Part shown: positions 12,801 through 22,463 of the stretch, one piece after another
How positions within the stretch are numbered: the stretch's first letter is position 1
Layout: every line of letters starts with the position of its first letter
DNA from: Actinostola sp. cb2023
Lineage: Eukaryota > Cnidaria > Anthozoa > Actiniaria > Actinostolidae
DNA length: 64,000 nt
Reading direction: 5' to 3'
Assembly (NCBI GenBank): GCA_033675265.1
Contig: JAUJYZ010000228.1
Span: 167,501-231,500 of the forward strand
Notes under the pieces: generated by a model
Told to the model about the DNA's origin: nothing
Seen by the model: the letters and a program-made list of their open reading frames with translations, nothing else
The model's database searches: none
Position numbers and translations under genes: made by a program

Positions 12801-15015
12801 TTAATTACCCATAATGCATCCGATATATTGATATATTGATATTTCGTAGCAGCCAGAATTTTTGCAAATGACTGTATATATATATAAGTGTTTAGCTTTG
12901 CAATCTGCTAACAATGTATTGAGCCATTATAATAATCTACATGAATTGTATCATGTATGTATATATACAGTATATTGTCGTTCTTTATCTAGATTTCATA
13001 TTTTCTCCAAACGTTCTCAACCAATTGATCACAATTTTAAATCATAGTTAGACTATAGCTATATTATGACAATACATTAATAAAATTGAACATTGAGGGG
13101 GATGTGGGGACTCGCGGTATCATAAAGGTATCCGTCGATTTTTTGTGCAGTATTACAGTATTATTATATTTTGAGATGCTGTATTGCGGTATCGTCCTTG
13201 CCTGCGGTATGCGGTATTTGGCGATTTGGGGCTACGGTATTTGGTGAAATTCAAATTTATTAAACACGAAACCGCGCTATAAAAGGCAGCTATCACCTTC
13301 AGTTGTCAGTCATCCATCGTACTGTCAAGAGCTCTGGATCGTAACAATGGGCGCAAAATTTGAATTCAAAAATTTGAAATTCAAATTTTTGACTTTCTTC
13401 GTTCTTTTAATAACATCAAGAACTCATTTTCAAAATCTTGTTATCGTTTTGAATGATTAGTTTTGAAAATATTGATATCTAGCTCAGTTTTATCGAAGTC
13501 CAGCTGAATAATAATTATGAACTTTGAGTCGTTCAATACAACATGAATACGAAGATGTTACTCCACCATTTCAAATTGATTCAACTGAGCTGGAAAGGTG
13601 TGAAATGAAGGCGGTCCAGTCCCTTTTATAGCGCAGTTTCGTGTTTAAGGGTATTGTGGTATTCCGGTTGTTTCCAAAACAGTACTACTGTAGTTTCAAA
13701 TTTCGATTTTAGATGTGGTATTATGGTATTTTTAATTTTTTGATGTGGTATTGCAGTATCAGCTACCCCCCAATTGTTATAAACGACACTGTATACAACT
13801 GTACCTAATTTAGCCTATATACCTGTAGCTATTTATAGCTGCTGTTGAAAACATCAAATCAACAGATTGAATTGTTCCAATGAGATAAAAATTGGTAGTT
13901 AAAAATTATCGATTGAAGAAAATGTTTCATTAAAGTTTTAACTGGAATATATTCCCAGCTGTTCCACAGGAAAACAAATAAATATATTTTCAGAATAAAA
14001 TATCTTTGAAAAATAAACAGAATTTACATAGCAAATTATCATAATACAAAATTATCTTTTATAAAATACGTGTAAGTTATATACAAGTTGGTGAGATATA
14101 AAATATCATATAAATTAAAATAATAATATTCCATTAAATGTCGAAAGTCGAACATGCAGTTTGATAACGCTTGTAAGCTTATAACGGTCTTTATGAACTT
14201 AGAAAATATTTATTTTTGTTGTAAGTTTTATATCAAGCCCGTCATTTGCATACAGAGCCAAAGGCCAACGAAGGCGTGATTTATCTACCAGGGGCGATTA
14301 TCTCTTTACTAAACGGCTATCAACTTTGTGCTGGACGATTAACATTGCTTTATAGTACGAACAACAACTATATTTAAAAATAACAATTAAACAAACATCT
14401 TGTCTTTCCGAACAATCGGTTTTGTATTGCGAATTGTGTGCAATGTCCAATGTGGACATGTCCAAACAAAACAGCCAGCATTTTAAATAATTATTCCAGG
14501 GAATCCAATTTGGATTAGAAAGACTTAAGTTTGATAAAAGATCACTTTGATTTTATATTTGTACTCGATTTCCGTAGTTCGAATCGTGACAGAGCCGATA
14601 TATTTACAAGCACTTTTAGAAGTTTATTATCAAAGCGCAATAAGCCGTCTTGTCGGCCAATTTTGGCTTATGCGAAGACTTTTGACCTGATCTACAAAAT
14701 AAACTCAATCTACTAAAGATAAGCTTAATTAAATATGCGGCAAAACAACAATAACAATATCCCCACCTTCGTGTTGTAGATGGTTGTCTTGTTTCCCTCC
14801 ATTTCCAGCATACACTTGGACTTTATATCAATTTCCCTGCAAAATTAAATAATAAAAATCCTAAATTAAAGTCCTTTAGAATATAAATACTACAAGTCTG
14901 CAGCCTAAATGATTTCATTGCATAAAATTAGCACACAAATACACAACTTGAGTGGATTTGTTTTGTACCTTTTGTTCAATGGACGAGCGCGAACAGCAAC
15001 TTTGAGCGAAGCCAT
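769..15015 (-). CDS. KIF16B-like: KIF16B/STARD9-like kinesin-3 motor (5' 15 coding exons; 3' part beyond the left edge)
   Basis: Plus-end microtubule motor of the kinesin-3 class; known KIF16B proteins move early endosomes by ATP hydrolysis. Coding exons on the minus strand: 15015-14969, 14836-14767, 11084-10965, 10047-9931, 8935-8903, 8637-8576, 7654-7536, 5827-5758, 4400-4328, 3553-3486, 2863-2763, 2148-2008, 1611-1514, 1314-1234, 888-769. They join in one frame to 440 residues. Motor domain about 1-373: start [17 protein letters not shown], Walker A GQTSGGKT near 104-111, switch I NEVSSRSH near 221-228, switch II DLAGSER near 256-262, then [10 protein letters not shown] and neck [11 protein letters not shown]. 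Exon 15 is charged and coiled-coil-like and matches the KIF16B segment before the FHA domain. ATG context gagATGG has purine -3 and G +4. Some residues resemble STARD9 ([15 protein letters not shown]), others KIF16B, so an invertebrate pro-orthologue of both is likely (inference). Introns run from 132 bp to 3.7 kb. Confidence 0.96.
989..1167. mobile_element. MITE in intron 14
   Basis: AGTCGT(A/T)TTCGTATGAG at the left is inverted at the right (CTCATACGAAAACGACT). It fills most of the 345 bp intron between exons 14 and 15. Confidence 0.7.
1234..1314 (-). CDS. KIF16B-like: kinesin exon 14 (neck)
   Basis: Acceptor ttgtag, donor gtgag/gtatgt. Encodes [20 protein letters not shown] then LKESSSE; matches the conserved NVKLIRELRAEI neck helix of kinesin-3. 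Confidence 0.94.
1368..1475. repeat. 18 bp tandem repeat GTCTTGCGTGACAAACAG
   Basis: About five imperfect copies in the 199 bp intron between exons 13 and 14. Confidence 0.85.
1514..1611 (-). CDS. KIF16B-like: kinesin exon 13 (end of motor)
   Basis: Acceptor ctcttcag, donor aacgag/gtaaac. Encodes [20 protein letters not shown] then [12 protein letters not shown], the alpha-6 C-terminus of the motor. Confidence 0.95.
1866..2037 (-). repeat. 87 bp tandem duplication spanning exon 12 end and its 5' splice site
   Basis: Sense copy 1 has GGGAACTCTAAAACTG..ATAGCAG/gtaatt; copy 2 has GGAAATTCTAGAACTT..ACAGCAG/gtaacg ending at 1921. Both are followed by CTCTTTTCGGGAACCCTGTG. The donors are exactly 87 nt apart (29 codons) with no stop between them. 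Confidence 0.92.
2008..2148 (-). CDS. KIF16B-like: kinesin exon 12
   Basis: Acceptor cttcttcag, donor agcag/gtaatt. Encodes [16 protein letters not shown] then [20 protein letters not shown] and SKTVMIA. The exon's last part and donor are repeated 87 bp downstream in sense (see the 1866-2037 feature). Confidence 0.95.
2763..2863 (-). CDS. KIF16B-like: kinesin exon 11
   Basis: Acceptor ttgatag, donor ctgg/gtaaga. Encodes [20 protein letters not shown] then [13 protein letters not shown], the alpha-4 region. Ends after one base of the next Ala codon. Confidence 0.95.
2880..2940. repeat. GAATGAAT/GGATGAAT microsatellite
   Basis: Short imperfect tetranucleotide array in intron 10, next to the exon 11 acceptor. 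Confidence 0.8.
3281..3460. repeat. GAT-rich trinucleotide repeat
   Basis: GATGATGATGACAAT tracts, then a CATCATCAT run, in intron 10. The frames through it are low-complexity and not coding. Confidence 0.8.
3486..3553 (-). CDS. KIF16B-like: kinesin exon 10 (switch II start)
   Basis: Acceptor ttttcag, donor gggag/gtaaga. Encodes [20 protein letters not shown] then AG; LVDLAG is switch II. The LENLPSE stretch resembles STARD9. Confidence 0.95.
3583..3930. repeat. inverted and direct repeats of GCAAGGCATCATG
   Basis: GCCCATGATGCCTTGC occurs near the left; CGCAAGGCATCATG occurs three times near the right with direct copies of ACACAGTGATTACGTACATG. Looks like a decayed MITE in intron 9. Confidence 0.6.
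4016..4305. repeat. 44 bp minisatellite, about six copies
   Basis: Unit contains AGATAGAATACCTTCAAAAC then AATTCCCCTTCCCCACC. Sits just past the exon 9 donor in sense. Confidence 0.9.
4328..4400 (-). CDS. KIF16B-like: kinesin exon 9 (switch I)
   Basis: Acceptor ctcgtcag, donor acacag/gtaaga. Encodes [20 protein letters not shown] then KFTQ; the SSRSH switch I motif is intact. Confidence 0.95.
4680..5560. repeat. about 135 bp tandem repeat interrupted by a MITE
   Basis: Units contain AGAGCAGGAAGGAACTACAC, ACCAACTATTTAGAAC, GATAAATAAGTGCACTAA. Copies recur near 5095, 5231 and 5367. The first copy is split by the 4746-5034 element. Confidence 0.9.
4746..5034. mobile_element. Tc1/mariner-type MITE, copy 1
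   Basis: 289 bp, long terminal inverted repeats starting CAGTCATTTGCAAAAATT, flanked by TA on both sides. Neighbouring tandem copies keep the uninterrupted sequence GAGATAGATAAATAAG, which proves the insertion and its TA duplication. Confidence 0.95.
5758..5827 (-). CDS. KIF16B-like: kinesin exon 8
   Basis: Acceptor tgacag, donor caaag/gttcgt. Encodes [20 protein letters not shown] then RQ, equivalent to the KIF16B segment before TAAT. Phases agree with exons 7 and 9. Confidence 0.88.
5878..6705. repeat. 58 bp minisatellite, split by an inserted element
   Basis: Unit contains AAGCATAAGCACAAGTACAA, GAGGCGTTTACATTTCAC and TGTGAAAACGGGCCTGACGC. About five copies at 5878-6178 and about two and a half at 6556-6705. 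Confidence 0.9.
6184..6557. mobile_element. nested hairpins/MITE inside the 58 bp array
   Basis: 6184-6256 is a hairpin (AGATAAATACC..GGTATTTATCT). 6263-6557 has ends GTTTACATTTGACA inverted at the right. Within it, 6388-6474 is a near-perfect hairpin with arms of about 38 nt (CATTATGAATTCACCGGG). Confidence 0.8.
7084..7486. mobile_element. MITE whose inverted repeat has expanded into an 18 bp minisatellite
   Basis: Ends GGCCCCGGTTGCACGAAAGG and CCTTTCGTGCAACCGGGGCC are inverted. The left arm has one GGGTAAGTCCTATCC; the right arm has about 15 tandem copies of GGTGGATAGGACTTACCC (about 7180-7456). Lies about 50 nt downstream of the exon 7 donor in sense. Confidence 0.93.
7536..7654 (-). CDS. 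KIF16B-like: kinesin exon 7
   Basis: Acceptor ttctag, donor gagg/gtgcgt. Encodes [15 protein letters not shown] and [14 protein letters not shown], diagnostic of the KIF16B/KIF1 group. The donor is not the strong GTAAGT consensus, and a repeat array of GTAAGT starts about 80 nt downstream in sense. Confidence 0.95.
7721..8069. mobile_element. foldback MITE rich in TTGCAACTTG
   Basis: Ends GCGGTAATACGGGCAACA and its inverse TGTTGCCCGTATTACCGC. Nearly the whole 349 bp folds back. Related fragments with CAACTTGTCTTGCAAC occur at 8280-8515 and 10090-10340. Confidence 0.9.
8576..8637 (-). CDS. KIF16B-like: kinesin exon 6
   Basis: Acceptor cttgcag, donor gttag/gtaaga. Encodes [20 protein letters not shown] plus AG of the next Ser; matches the alpha-2 / loop 5 region ending FRTEVSY. 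Confidence 0.92.
8697..8928 (-). repeat. 58 bp tandem repeat, four copies, carrying part of exon 5 and its donor
   Basis: Copies at 8697-8754, 8755-8812, 8813-8870, 8871-8928. Sense strand of each reads TTGGTCTCATACCTAGAATA then TGCAAG/gtaaag. Copy 1 differs by one base (TGGGTGC for TGGGTTC). Only the 8871-8928 copy is preceded by ctttag/GATGAAG. Confidence 0.96.
8903..8935 (-). CDS. KIF16B-like: kinesin exon 5, 33 nt microexon
   Basis: Acceptor ctttag at 8941-8936 and donor aag/gtaaag. Encodes [11 protein letters not shown] in phase 0, exactly bridging exon 4 (MMGNN) and exon 6 (GLF), as in KIF16B GLIPRICEGLF. Its 3' part and donor are the 5'-most (sense) copy of a four-copy 58 bp tandem repeat. 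Confidence 0.92.
9186..9690. repeat. CAT/CAC-rich repeat with about 87 bp higher-order period
   Basis: ATTATCTCATCACCACAACA and CCACCACCACCATT recur about four times in intron 4. The His-rich frames are low-complexity only. Confidence 0.88.
9931..10047 (-). CDS. KIF16B-like: kinesin exon 4 (Walker A / P-loop)
   Basis: Thirty-nine codons, phase 0, acceptor ttgtag, donor aat/gtatgt. Contains [20 protein letters not shown], the nucleotide-binding loop. The loop reads TSGGKT where most kinesins have TGSGKT or TxSGKT; it still fits GxxxxGK[ST]. Confidence 0.96.
10048..10964. other. kinesin intron 3
   Basis: AT-rich, no exon seen. 10090-10560 holds weak CAACTTGTCTTGCAAC-type repeat traces related to 7721-8069. 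Confidence 0.6.
10965..11084 (-). CDS. KIF16B-like: kinesin exon 3
   Basis: Forty codons, phase 0 at both ends, donor gaaaaa/gtaagt. Contains [20 protein letters not shown], the kinesin-3 FxYDxxYWS block before alpha-1. Confidence 0.95.
12139..12349. mobile_element. TA-flanked MITE in kinesin intron 2
   Basis: 211 bp; ends CAGTTTGGACACTCGAACC and GGTTCGAGTGTCCACACTG, with TA on each side. The rest of 11085-12586 is AT-rich unique sequence with a short GTACATACAT run at 11284-11313. Confidence 0.85.
12587..12874. mobile_element. Tc1/mariner-type MITE, copy 2
   Basis: Nearly identical to the element at 4746-5034, same ends and TA flanks. Lies in kinesin intron 2. Confidence 0.95.
13264..13644. 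mobile_element. TTAA-flanked MITE
   Basis: Ends ACACGAAACCGCGCTATA and TATAGCGCAGTTTCGTGT, each bordered by TTAA (13260-13263, 13645-13648). Inserted in a GGTATT-rich repeat (13090-13760). TTAA duplication is typical of piggyBac-type transposases. Confidence 0.88.
14767..14836 (-). CDS. KIF16B-like: kinesin exon 2
   Basis: Acceptor ttttgcag, donor gaag/gtgggg. Completes Arg and encodes [20 protein letters not shown] followed by NTK, matching the KIF16B MEKSKTTI region. A short 132 bp intron precedes it. Confidence 0.93.
14969..15015 (-). CDS. KIF16B-like: kinesin exon 1 (start codon)
   Basis: Encodes [15 protein letters not shown] plus two bases of the next Arg; donor aaaag/gtacaa. The beta-1 strand RxRP motif (RARP) is the usual kinesin N-terminus, which supports this ATG. 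Confidence 0.93.
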
Positions 15016-16280
15016 CTCTATATTTCTTCTATATCCCACTCCTAGATCAGCTCTTCCTTGTGATCTTGAGATGGAAGGATCGATGTTTTCTCAGCTTTTC
15101 AAAATGATTTCTTCAAGAGTGGTTAGCTTGCAGAGATCGAGCCCATTCGACGTTGTAGTTTCGGTCACTTGACTTGGAGTTTCAACTTGATCTGCTGTGA
15201 CCCAAAATATAAGATTAAATCTGATCACAATTAGTGAATTCACGCCAACATCGAGCGAGACATCATCCAATCTCTGCTAATTTTGCGGTGAGTTTGAGAG
15301 TCAGTCTCTCGACTTGTGTGTTCTCGAAATCTCTCCAATGAATGAACGATCACGGCCACCCAATACGACTACAGTAATTCAAATAGTTCGTGAAGATGAC
15401 TCAAGAAAAGGACACGACACACGGACGATCTCAGGCATTCTGTGCTCTCATGACGCACTCAGAATCAAAGTAAAATCAATGTATGCTACAATTCAATTGA
15501 GCGCAAATTGCTGCTTCACTCAATCACTGTGCCGTGTTCGTCGAAGTGTTTTCAACAAGTTAGTTATTTTAGTTCCACGAATCAGAGAAGGTGTCATTTA
15601 CTCAACCAATCACGATCGCTGTTATCGTCTGCTATTTGCACAAGCGCGCGTGACCTCTGCCTGGACCAAAGGTCCTATTTATAGATGTTTACGGGAGAAA
15701 CGCTGATATATTCTCAGATAATCAATTTCACAACGAATAATTTCAGCTACTTCCGATATTAAAAATGTTTGGTTGTGACCGGTTGGAGAGACGGGGGGTC
15801 ATACATGGTCACAAGATCGATATATCGTGATTTAGGTCATTGCTCAGAATATAAACTGAAAGACATTTTTATGAGAAATATGATATGTTTTTCTGCCGCT
15901 GTGAATGTACGCCAGACGTCTAAATGATCGCGATTTCTAACATTTCCTGTCATTACGGGTCAGTCCTCTACTGTTTGTTATGTTGAAGATACCCAGACTT
16001 GTAAGTCCGAAATAGACTATTGCTCACGGTTCAAACTGACGTGTTTTTTCAGCGCACTCGAGGAAGGACAGCTGTGAAAACTGAACTTGGTTGGAATAAC
16101 TCTCATGTTTTTACAAGGCACGCTTGAAGCAAGCCTCATGCTGAATAATCCCAAAGATGGTATGCGGAAAGCATGACGCCCTGAGGGGGAAGGGAGGGGG
16201 AGGATGTGGTCCAACGAACTGCGTTCTAAATACTGTATACATGTATACAGGGTGTGTAGTCGAACACTGGTAGTTGGTAT
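15016..16280. other. kinesin 5' flank
   Basis: Non-repetitive sequence with balanced base composition upstream of the ATG, probably 5' UTR and promoter. A 130-codon plus-strand frame at 15314-15706 has no recognisable motif. Confidence 0.4.
15676..15683 (-). promoter_or_regulatory. candidate TATA box for the kinesin gene
   Basis: Minus-strand TATAAATA inside CTATAAATAGG, about 660 bp upstream of the kinesin ATG. The only strong TATA match I noticed here; no transcript evidence, and a 5' UTR intron would be possible. Confidence 0.25.
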
Positions 16281-16286
16281 GTTCCT

Positions 16287-18336
16287 TATTCTTGGTTTTC
16301 ACCTACGTCATCGAAAATTTTCCCAGGACTTATATAGAACAAAACCTTCATAGGCCGAAAGAGCAGCCAAAACCACATATCTCAGCCGAAGCTTTAGTTA
16401 AAAGAAGTTTTAGATACGAAGATATGAGCGATCGCTTATGCTCATAATTTAGTTAAAATGTATGGGGCTACCCCGCGGAGAATCATGGGTAATATTCAAA
16501 ATTATTCAGTTGATGTCAAACCGTCGTGAAGACAGGAGCTCATGGAGGTACTCCAAGCTCAATTATAGTGACTATGAACGCTCTCGAAGAACAAGAAGTT
16601 AACTCAGATGTATTTTGGTTTTAACTCCGACTGAAACAAGACTTTTTTAGATGTCGGAACACCGCTTTTCAGGCTTTTGCAATTTTGAGGCTTCGGAGCG
16701 TTGCGTGACTGCATGACTTCTAATGACGGTTCTGCGTTGCGAAACAGAGAGGATGACACTTCGAGACGTTGTTTATAACATATACGTGGGCATTAATATA
16801 ATAATAATAATAATAATTCATGTTATGGTTTCCTATACTTAACACTTTTTAGATGTCGGAATACTTCGAGGAGCGACTTTGGAGAGTTCGCACTCTCAGC
16901 GAGAAGCTTTTCCGACATGACTAAAAAATGGCCTGGCAAAATTTTCACTAAAAATGTTACTTACTTTTACTATTATTTTACGATAGTTTGATTCTTTGAT
17001 ACATCCGAAAACATTGACTTTGAAGAGATACACTATAGACTTTTTACTGGATACGAGCTTGTACTCCAAAATTATTGCTTACGCTCTTTACAGATGTATT
17101 TTGTTTTAAACTGAAACAAACTTTTTTAGATGTCGGAACACCGCTTTTCAGGCTTTTGCTTTTGAGGCTTCGGAGCCTCAATGACTTCTAATGCGTGAAT
17201 GCATGACTTCTAATGACGGCTACTTCGAAGGAGACAGTTCGTCTCAGCGAGACTACACATAATAATATGGCATAATAATAATAATACTTTTTATTATTTT
17301 TTAGATTCTTTGATACATAAACATTGACTTTGAAGAGATACACTATAGACTTTTTACTGTGGATTTGTACCAGAGCGATAAATGGGTAAGGGTGGATCAT
17401 TAGAATCAATATAATAATAATTTATTAATTTTTAGATGTCGGAATACTTCGAGGAGCGACTTTGGAGAGTTCGTCTCAGCGAGAAGTTTCCGACATGACT
17501 GAAAATGATGGCAAAATTTTACTGAAAATGTTACTTACTTTTCTATTATTTTACGATAGTTTGATTCTTTGATACATAAACATTGACTTTGAAGAGATAC
17601 ACTATAGACTTTTTACTGGATACGATTGAAAAATTGCTTATTTACTGTCTTTGTAAGAATTTGTCACACCAGAGCGACCTCAAATGGGTAAGGGGTGGAT
17701 CATTAGAAATCTCGGGAGGGGGGGTTAAATATTTTTTAGGCACGATTTTTTTTTGTACCTGTATTTCTCTGCAGGAATTTTTTTTTGAGATGTGTAGCTC
17801 TTTTTTTAGGTGGTAGGGTACTTGCAGGAATTTTTTTGGGGACATTTTTTCTTTGCAGGAATTTTTTTTTGGGAATTGTCACCCCCCCTCCCGAGATTTC
17901 TAATGATCCACCCCTAATCTTGATTGGTCGAGCGAATCACGTGATAAGTGTCCAACCTCCTCTGGGCCGCCATGTTGGTGTCGCATCGAGCGACACCAAC
18001 ACATGGCGGCCAAATCACGAAGACTGAAAATCATGTTTAATTGCAAATACTTCAATTTTTCAATAGCTATATTCATCAAAATAAAGTTACCCATCAAAGT
18101 TAAAATCGTATTATTTCAAACGAATTTTCCTATTTCTATGGCTTTTGAAAATGCGTGACTGTATTGCGTGACAGAATTTGACTCGCAATAAAAGGAAAAC
18201 CAAACATCTAAATTACAAAATTATTTTGGTAAGAATTTTCTTATAACGATATAAACAACATATCCAACAAACAGTTTTGTGAGGTGAATAGTTTGGATTT
18301 TAGCTTTTTGATGACGTCATGTGAAAACCAAGAATT
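16287..18336. mobile_element. possible 2 kb element with ATTCTTGGTTTTCAC inverted ends
   Basis: ATTCTTGGTTTTCACCTACG at 16287 is matched inverted near 18310-18336 (GACGTCATGTGAAAACCAAG). The interior has a tandem duplication: TTTTTAGATGTCGGAA and ATTGACTTTGAAGAGATACA blocks at 16640-17050 and again 17115-17640. Confidence 0.45.
17691..17915. mobile_element. 225 bp MITE
   Basis: Ends AGGGGTGGATCATTAGAAAT and its inverse ATTTCTAATGATCCACCCCT; T/G-rich interior with repeated TGCAGGAATTTTTTT. Nested in the 16287-18336 block. Confidence 0.9.
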
Positions 18337-18499
18337 GGTAACTTGGACAGTGTGACTTGGTTCAAGAGAGGCAGAGCATATGCGCGCGCACGGCTCACTA
18401 CGCTTACTAGCACATCATAAATATAATCCGGCGATGAAGTTGTGATGGAAAAAAGGACAGACAGACAACATCATGAGTGAATCTCAAATGAAGGAACAA

Positions 18500-19557
18500 G
18501 TTTGTTTAGTCAACTCTCGCTAAAGCATTTTTTGTGTCCGTATGGTATGCGAGAGAGTCGGTAATATCGTGACATTCTCACAGGGGGGCGTTTAATTGGA
18601 AAGGGGGGGGAGAAGGGGGGGGGATGTAAAGGGAGAAAGGAGAAAATCAGATCGTTCCTCCATTTAATCCCTCTCCTCTCAGTCCCATCCCAATTTGGGC
18701 CATCCACGCAAGATAAATTCTCTCAAACTTGGTTGACCTCAAACCAACCACATTACGTCCCCCGGGGAGGGGGGGGTGGTAGTAGGGGGGGGGGGGGTAC
18801 TCCCAATAATTACATGATATATATGTGCGGCGGTACAGGGTCCAATGAACGCATAAAAATCAATATATAGCCTAAAAAACACCTATTAATTTTTAATAAT
18901 TTGCATAATGTTTTTTTGTTTTTTTTTGTTTTTTTTGATAATATTTTTATTGCGATAAATATTCTTACAATATTACAATCAATACTATAATATTACTACA
19001 ATAATGCTACACTGATACTGCAATAAACTACAATACTACTACAGTAACACTAACACAACAACACTACCGGCTACAACAATAAAATATAAACTGTCTTGTG
19101 CTCTTGCCAGTCTAAAGAATTACATCATTGCAGAAGATAATTTGTTCCATTTACTATTGTGTTTTTGAATAAAAATTTTTTTGTTGGCCATGCACTTTAT
19201 ATTCTATGTTTTTAATGATACCTTAGAAAATTCTTAAATTGTGATAAGGATGGTATCTTTCCTTTTTCTCTTGCTTTATATAATAAGAGTTTATATAACA
19301 ATATTATGTAATTTGCATAATGTGGTATCGGCGTTTCAGTAAAACTCCGCATGAACAATAATAATGGCGTCAGTCAGACGTAAAGGTGTTAGAGTGTTAG
19401 TCTGGCAAAATATCCTGACGAATGCATCGTATCAGATTGTCAATAAAAATTCGTAAATCCAGGTTTTTTTATTTGGGAAATTCGTAAATCCAGGTTTTCG
19501 AGTGACAAATTCCAAAAACAGGGTCCAGGTCTGAACATCTCGCCGCACATACCTAAC

Positions 19558-19589
<32 letters not shown>

Positions 19590-19610
19590 AGGGATTACGT
19601 TATTATTGAT
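18500..19610. repeat. decayed repeats with G and C homopolymers
   Basis: Holds G-runs at 18600-18625 and 18770-18800 (GGGGTACTCCC), a T-rich tract near 18910, and a 31-base C run at 19559-19589. The last is likely to be unstable in assembly. Confidence 0.7.
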
Positions 19611-20439
19611 CGAGTCATAAATCCACAGCTTATAGTTATGAACTGAGTCACGATCGAGGGCAACTCCTCCTCACTTCACGTACCCTGATGCATAGCTAAT
19701 CGGCTCACAAGGCAGTATTTAGTGCCCGGGGGTACTGACTAGCTGCCAGAGATTTAGGGCAGTAGGGGTGTGCCGCAAACTCTTTCAAAAATCTACAAAA
19801 TAACACTAACAATCAGTGAAAGTCTTAACATACAAGGATTTCTAGAACAGTTCGTCGGGTGCTTCATCTCCATTTTGACGCAGTGGTTCCTGCCAAAATA
19901 GGGGGATTCATGGGGGATTCAGGAGCATATCAGGAACCCCTCCCCGCCCCTGGAATTTACTGTCTTGGAACTTTGAACACATTGAGAGCGCACCCGCACA
20001 TTCCCTGCGGTTTTCGCAACCCTCTGCGTTGGATCAGTTGGATCTGCTTAAATGGGCGTGTCCCGAGGTCTTCCGATGACCGATATAAACTAAACACGTA
20101 CCATCACATTTTGCTCATCATTACACAGGAAGACCAAGTTCTATATTATTATATACCATGCAATGTCAATGTTAGTGTTTACAATTTTAATGAGCGGCAG
20201 TGTTGTGTCAGAGCCGCGAAGGCAAGAGTCTGCAGTTTTGATAAACAACTGCGTCGCGAATGCTGTACTGTACCTCTCCAACGAACAGTTGTCTGATTTC
20301 ATATTTTATCAAAATTTTGAAGATTCACAACACTCGTCACGATATATGATTTCTTCGGTGTTTTAAAATAATTCACGAAGAAAACAAATACAATGAGTTC
20401 GAGAGTGAAAACTATTTTATAGAAATGTACATAACTCAC

Positions 20440-20830
20440 CAGAAATGTTGTTTGTGGTATTCTCTTGCAGGTCATAAACGCCGGCTGGTCCCGGGAGCTG
20501 GTCCCGCCATGCAGGGGTATTTTTTTCTGGGGATGAGTGTGGCAGAGTGACCCCTGGGTTACCGGGAAGGAAATGGACATGCAAACCCAAGGGGTGGGGG
20601 AGAGGATGGAGAGGTACTTGACCATATTTTGGGTAGGGAGGATTCCCTATCCTATTCAAAACAAAGATAATGTTCCCGGTATACCATCGGTATACCCTAT
20701 TCAAGACAGCGAGACCCTATCCAGCGGCACGTCCATGTATTGTATACACCCCACCCTCACCCCCTCCCCCAACACACTCACAGTCACACTCGCACTCCGG
20801 GAGAGAATGAGCGAGGGTTTATCATGTAAT
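20440..20830 (-). repeat. copy of the GGGGTACTCCC / GTGCCGC repeat family
   Basis: Minus strand reads GTGCCGCTGGATAGGGT, GGTATACC and similar. The family recurs at 18770-18850, 50740-50840 and 56720-56940. The 170-codon frame across it is a repeat artefact. Confidence 0.6.
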
Positions 20831-21270
20831 TTCAAAACTCATAGGACAAAAATATGTATTATCTTTTTACACGGCTCAAAGGGAGAGCACTTTGTAATTA
20901 ATTTTAATTTTAGTGATTTGATTCCGTGTCTAAATAAAGTTCATTCATCATCATTCATTATGATAACCTTTGTTGGTACCAGCGTAAATTTCCAAAAGTT
21001 TTCATATAAAATTTCGATTTTTGAAAATTCATATCTTCGCAATTTGTGAAGCGATCTTTTCCAATCTTCACATTTTTACTAATTTCAACGACTTCTTTCC
21101 AACTATGATTTTTTTGTCCTATGTCTCCTATCAGTTTTGAAATTACGTGATAAACCCTCATTGGAAACTCAGAACTTTAGGCTTCCTGTGATTATATGTA
21201 GATTGTAAATAAATATATATATATATCATAATAGTTGTAGTTCAAGACTTTAGAATTAAATTGATATATA

Positions 21271-21984
21271 CAGTCAACTCTCTCGTAAGCGGACACCCTC
21301 GGGAGTTGAAAAAAGTGTCCGTTAGTAGAGTTGTCCGCTTAAGAGAACCATTCCCGTAAGCGGACACCAAAGAAAATTAGGGTGGATGTCCGCTTACGGG
21401 AGAGTTAATTAGCGGAAAAAACAAAGGGAAAGCCATCATATGGGTGAACGTGTCAACATAGGTGCTGGGTACGGCCTGGAAATTCCTTGTAAATACTTCT
21501 TTTATGGCGATGTTAAAACATCTTTACCGTGGCTCAAGTCCAAGCTTGATTCTCCTGGGATACAGTGTTCGGTATAGTCAGTGATTAATGTGACACTACA
21601 AATGTTTACGTCGGACTCTTATTATGTCAAATGAACCGTACACCTTGCTTCCCCGCGGACTTGTAAATGGAGATTTGACAAAACCGTTCCCCACTGTTCT
21701 GTTGCTCTGTAAAATGTCATATTTTTGTTGATTTATTGCAAATTAAAGACAAATTCCATTGCCGAAAGTCCATTATTATATGGAGTGTCCGCTTAAGAGA
21801 GAGCGTAAACAAAAGAAAAATCCAATTTTCATTTTCAAAAGTGTCCGCGTCCGCTTACGAGAGTGTCCGCTTACGGGAATGTGTAAATACAGAGTTTGAC
21901 TGGGAGGTAAAACGGGGATTTGAAAAGGTGTCCGTAAGTAGAGCTGTCCGCTTACGAGAGTGTCCGTTAGCGGAGAGTTGACTG
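21271..21984. mobile_element. pogo/Tigger-like non-autonomous element
   Basis: 714 bp, ends CAGTCAACTCTC and GAGAGTTGACTG, TA on each side, multiple internal copies of TCCGCTTA(C/A)G(A/G)GAG. No transposase frame. Confidence 0.88.
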
Positions 21985-22389
21985 TATATCAATATTTTCG
22001 TCGTCAGTTGACAGGATATAAAATGTCATTCGATGCGTCATTATCCTCACGTGCCGAAACAGCGTAGCCTGGCTCGCTGCCAGCGAAATACCCCTGGAGA
22101 GACCTGGGAACGAAGTCTGGAACTTGTACCGGAAGTCAAAATTACTCTCGTTTGAATAGGATGTGCTGTATTGAGATAGTTTCATACTGGGAGTGCATGT
22201 ACCGCAACAACGTCAACAAGCTTGATTGACTGAAAATAGTGCTTTGTAAGCTTAGATATATCTGAAGCCGGCGGCTCGGATCTTTATGGCCGATAAAACG
22301 TGGGCTTTAAACACGCTCATTACTTGGGCTTCCTGTGGAAGGCCCAAGTCTAAGATTACAGACGGTTATTCTTTTTGGTCGTCGTCGTC

Positions 22390-22432
22390 GTGTTTCTACG
22401 CCAAATCTGCAAGTTCACCATAGCGCATGCGC

Positions 22433-22463
<31 letters not shown>

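Noticed and set aside
15314..15706. 130-codon plus frame upstream of the kinesin as a divergent gene
   Set aside because: No recognisable domain, no clear splice or poly(A) structure; could be chance in a region without stops. Left as unassigned.
20537..21049. 170-codon plus frame
   Set aside because: Begins inside the GGGGTACTCCC-type repeat and has no conserved sequence.
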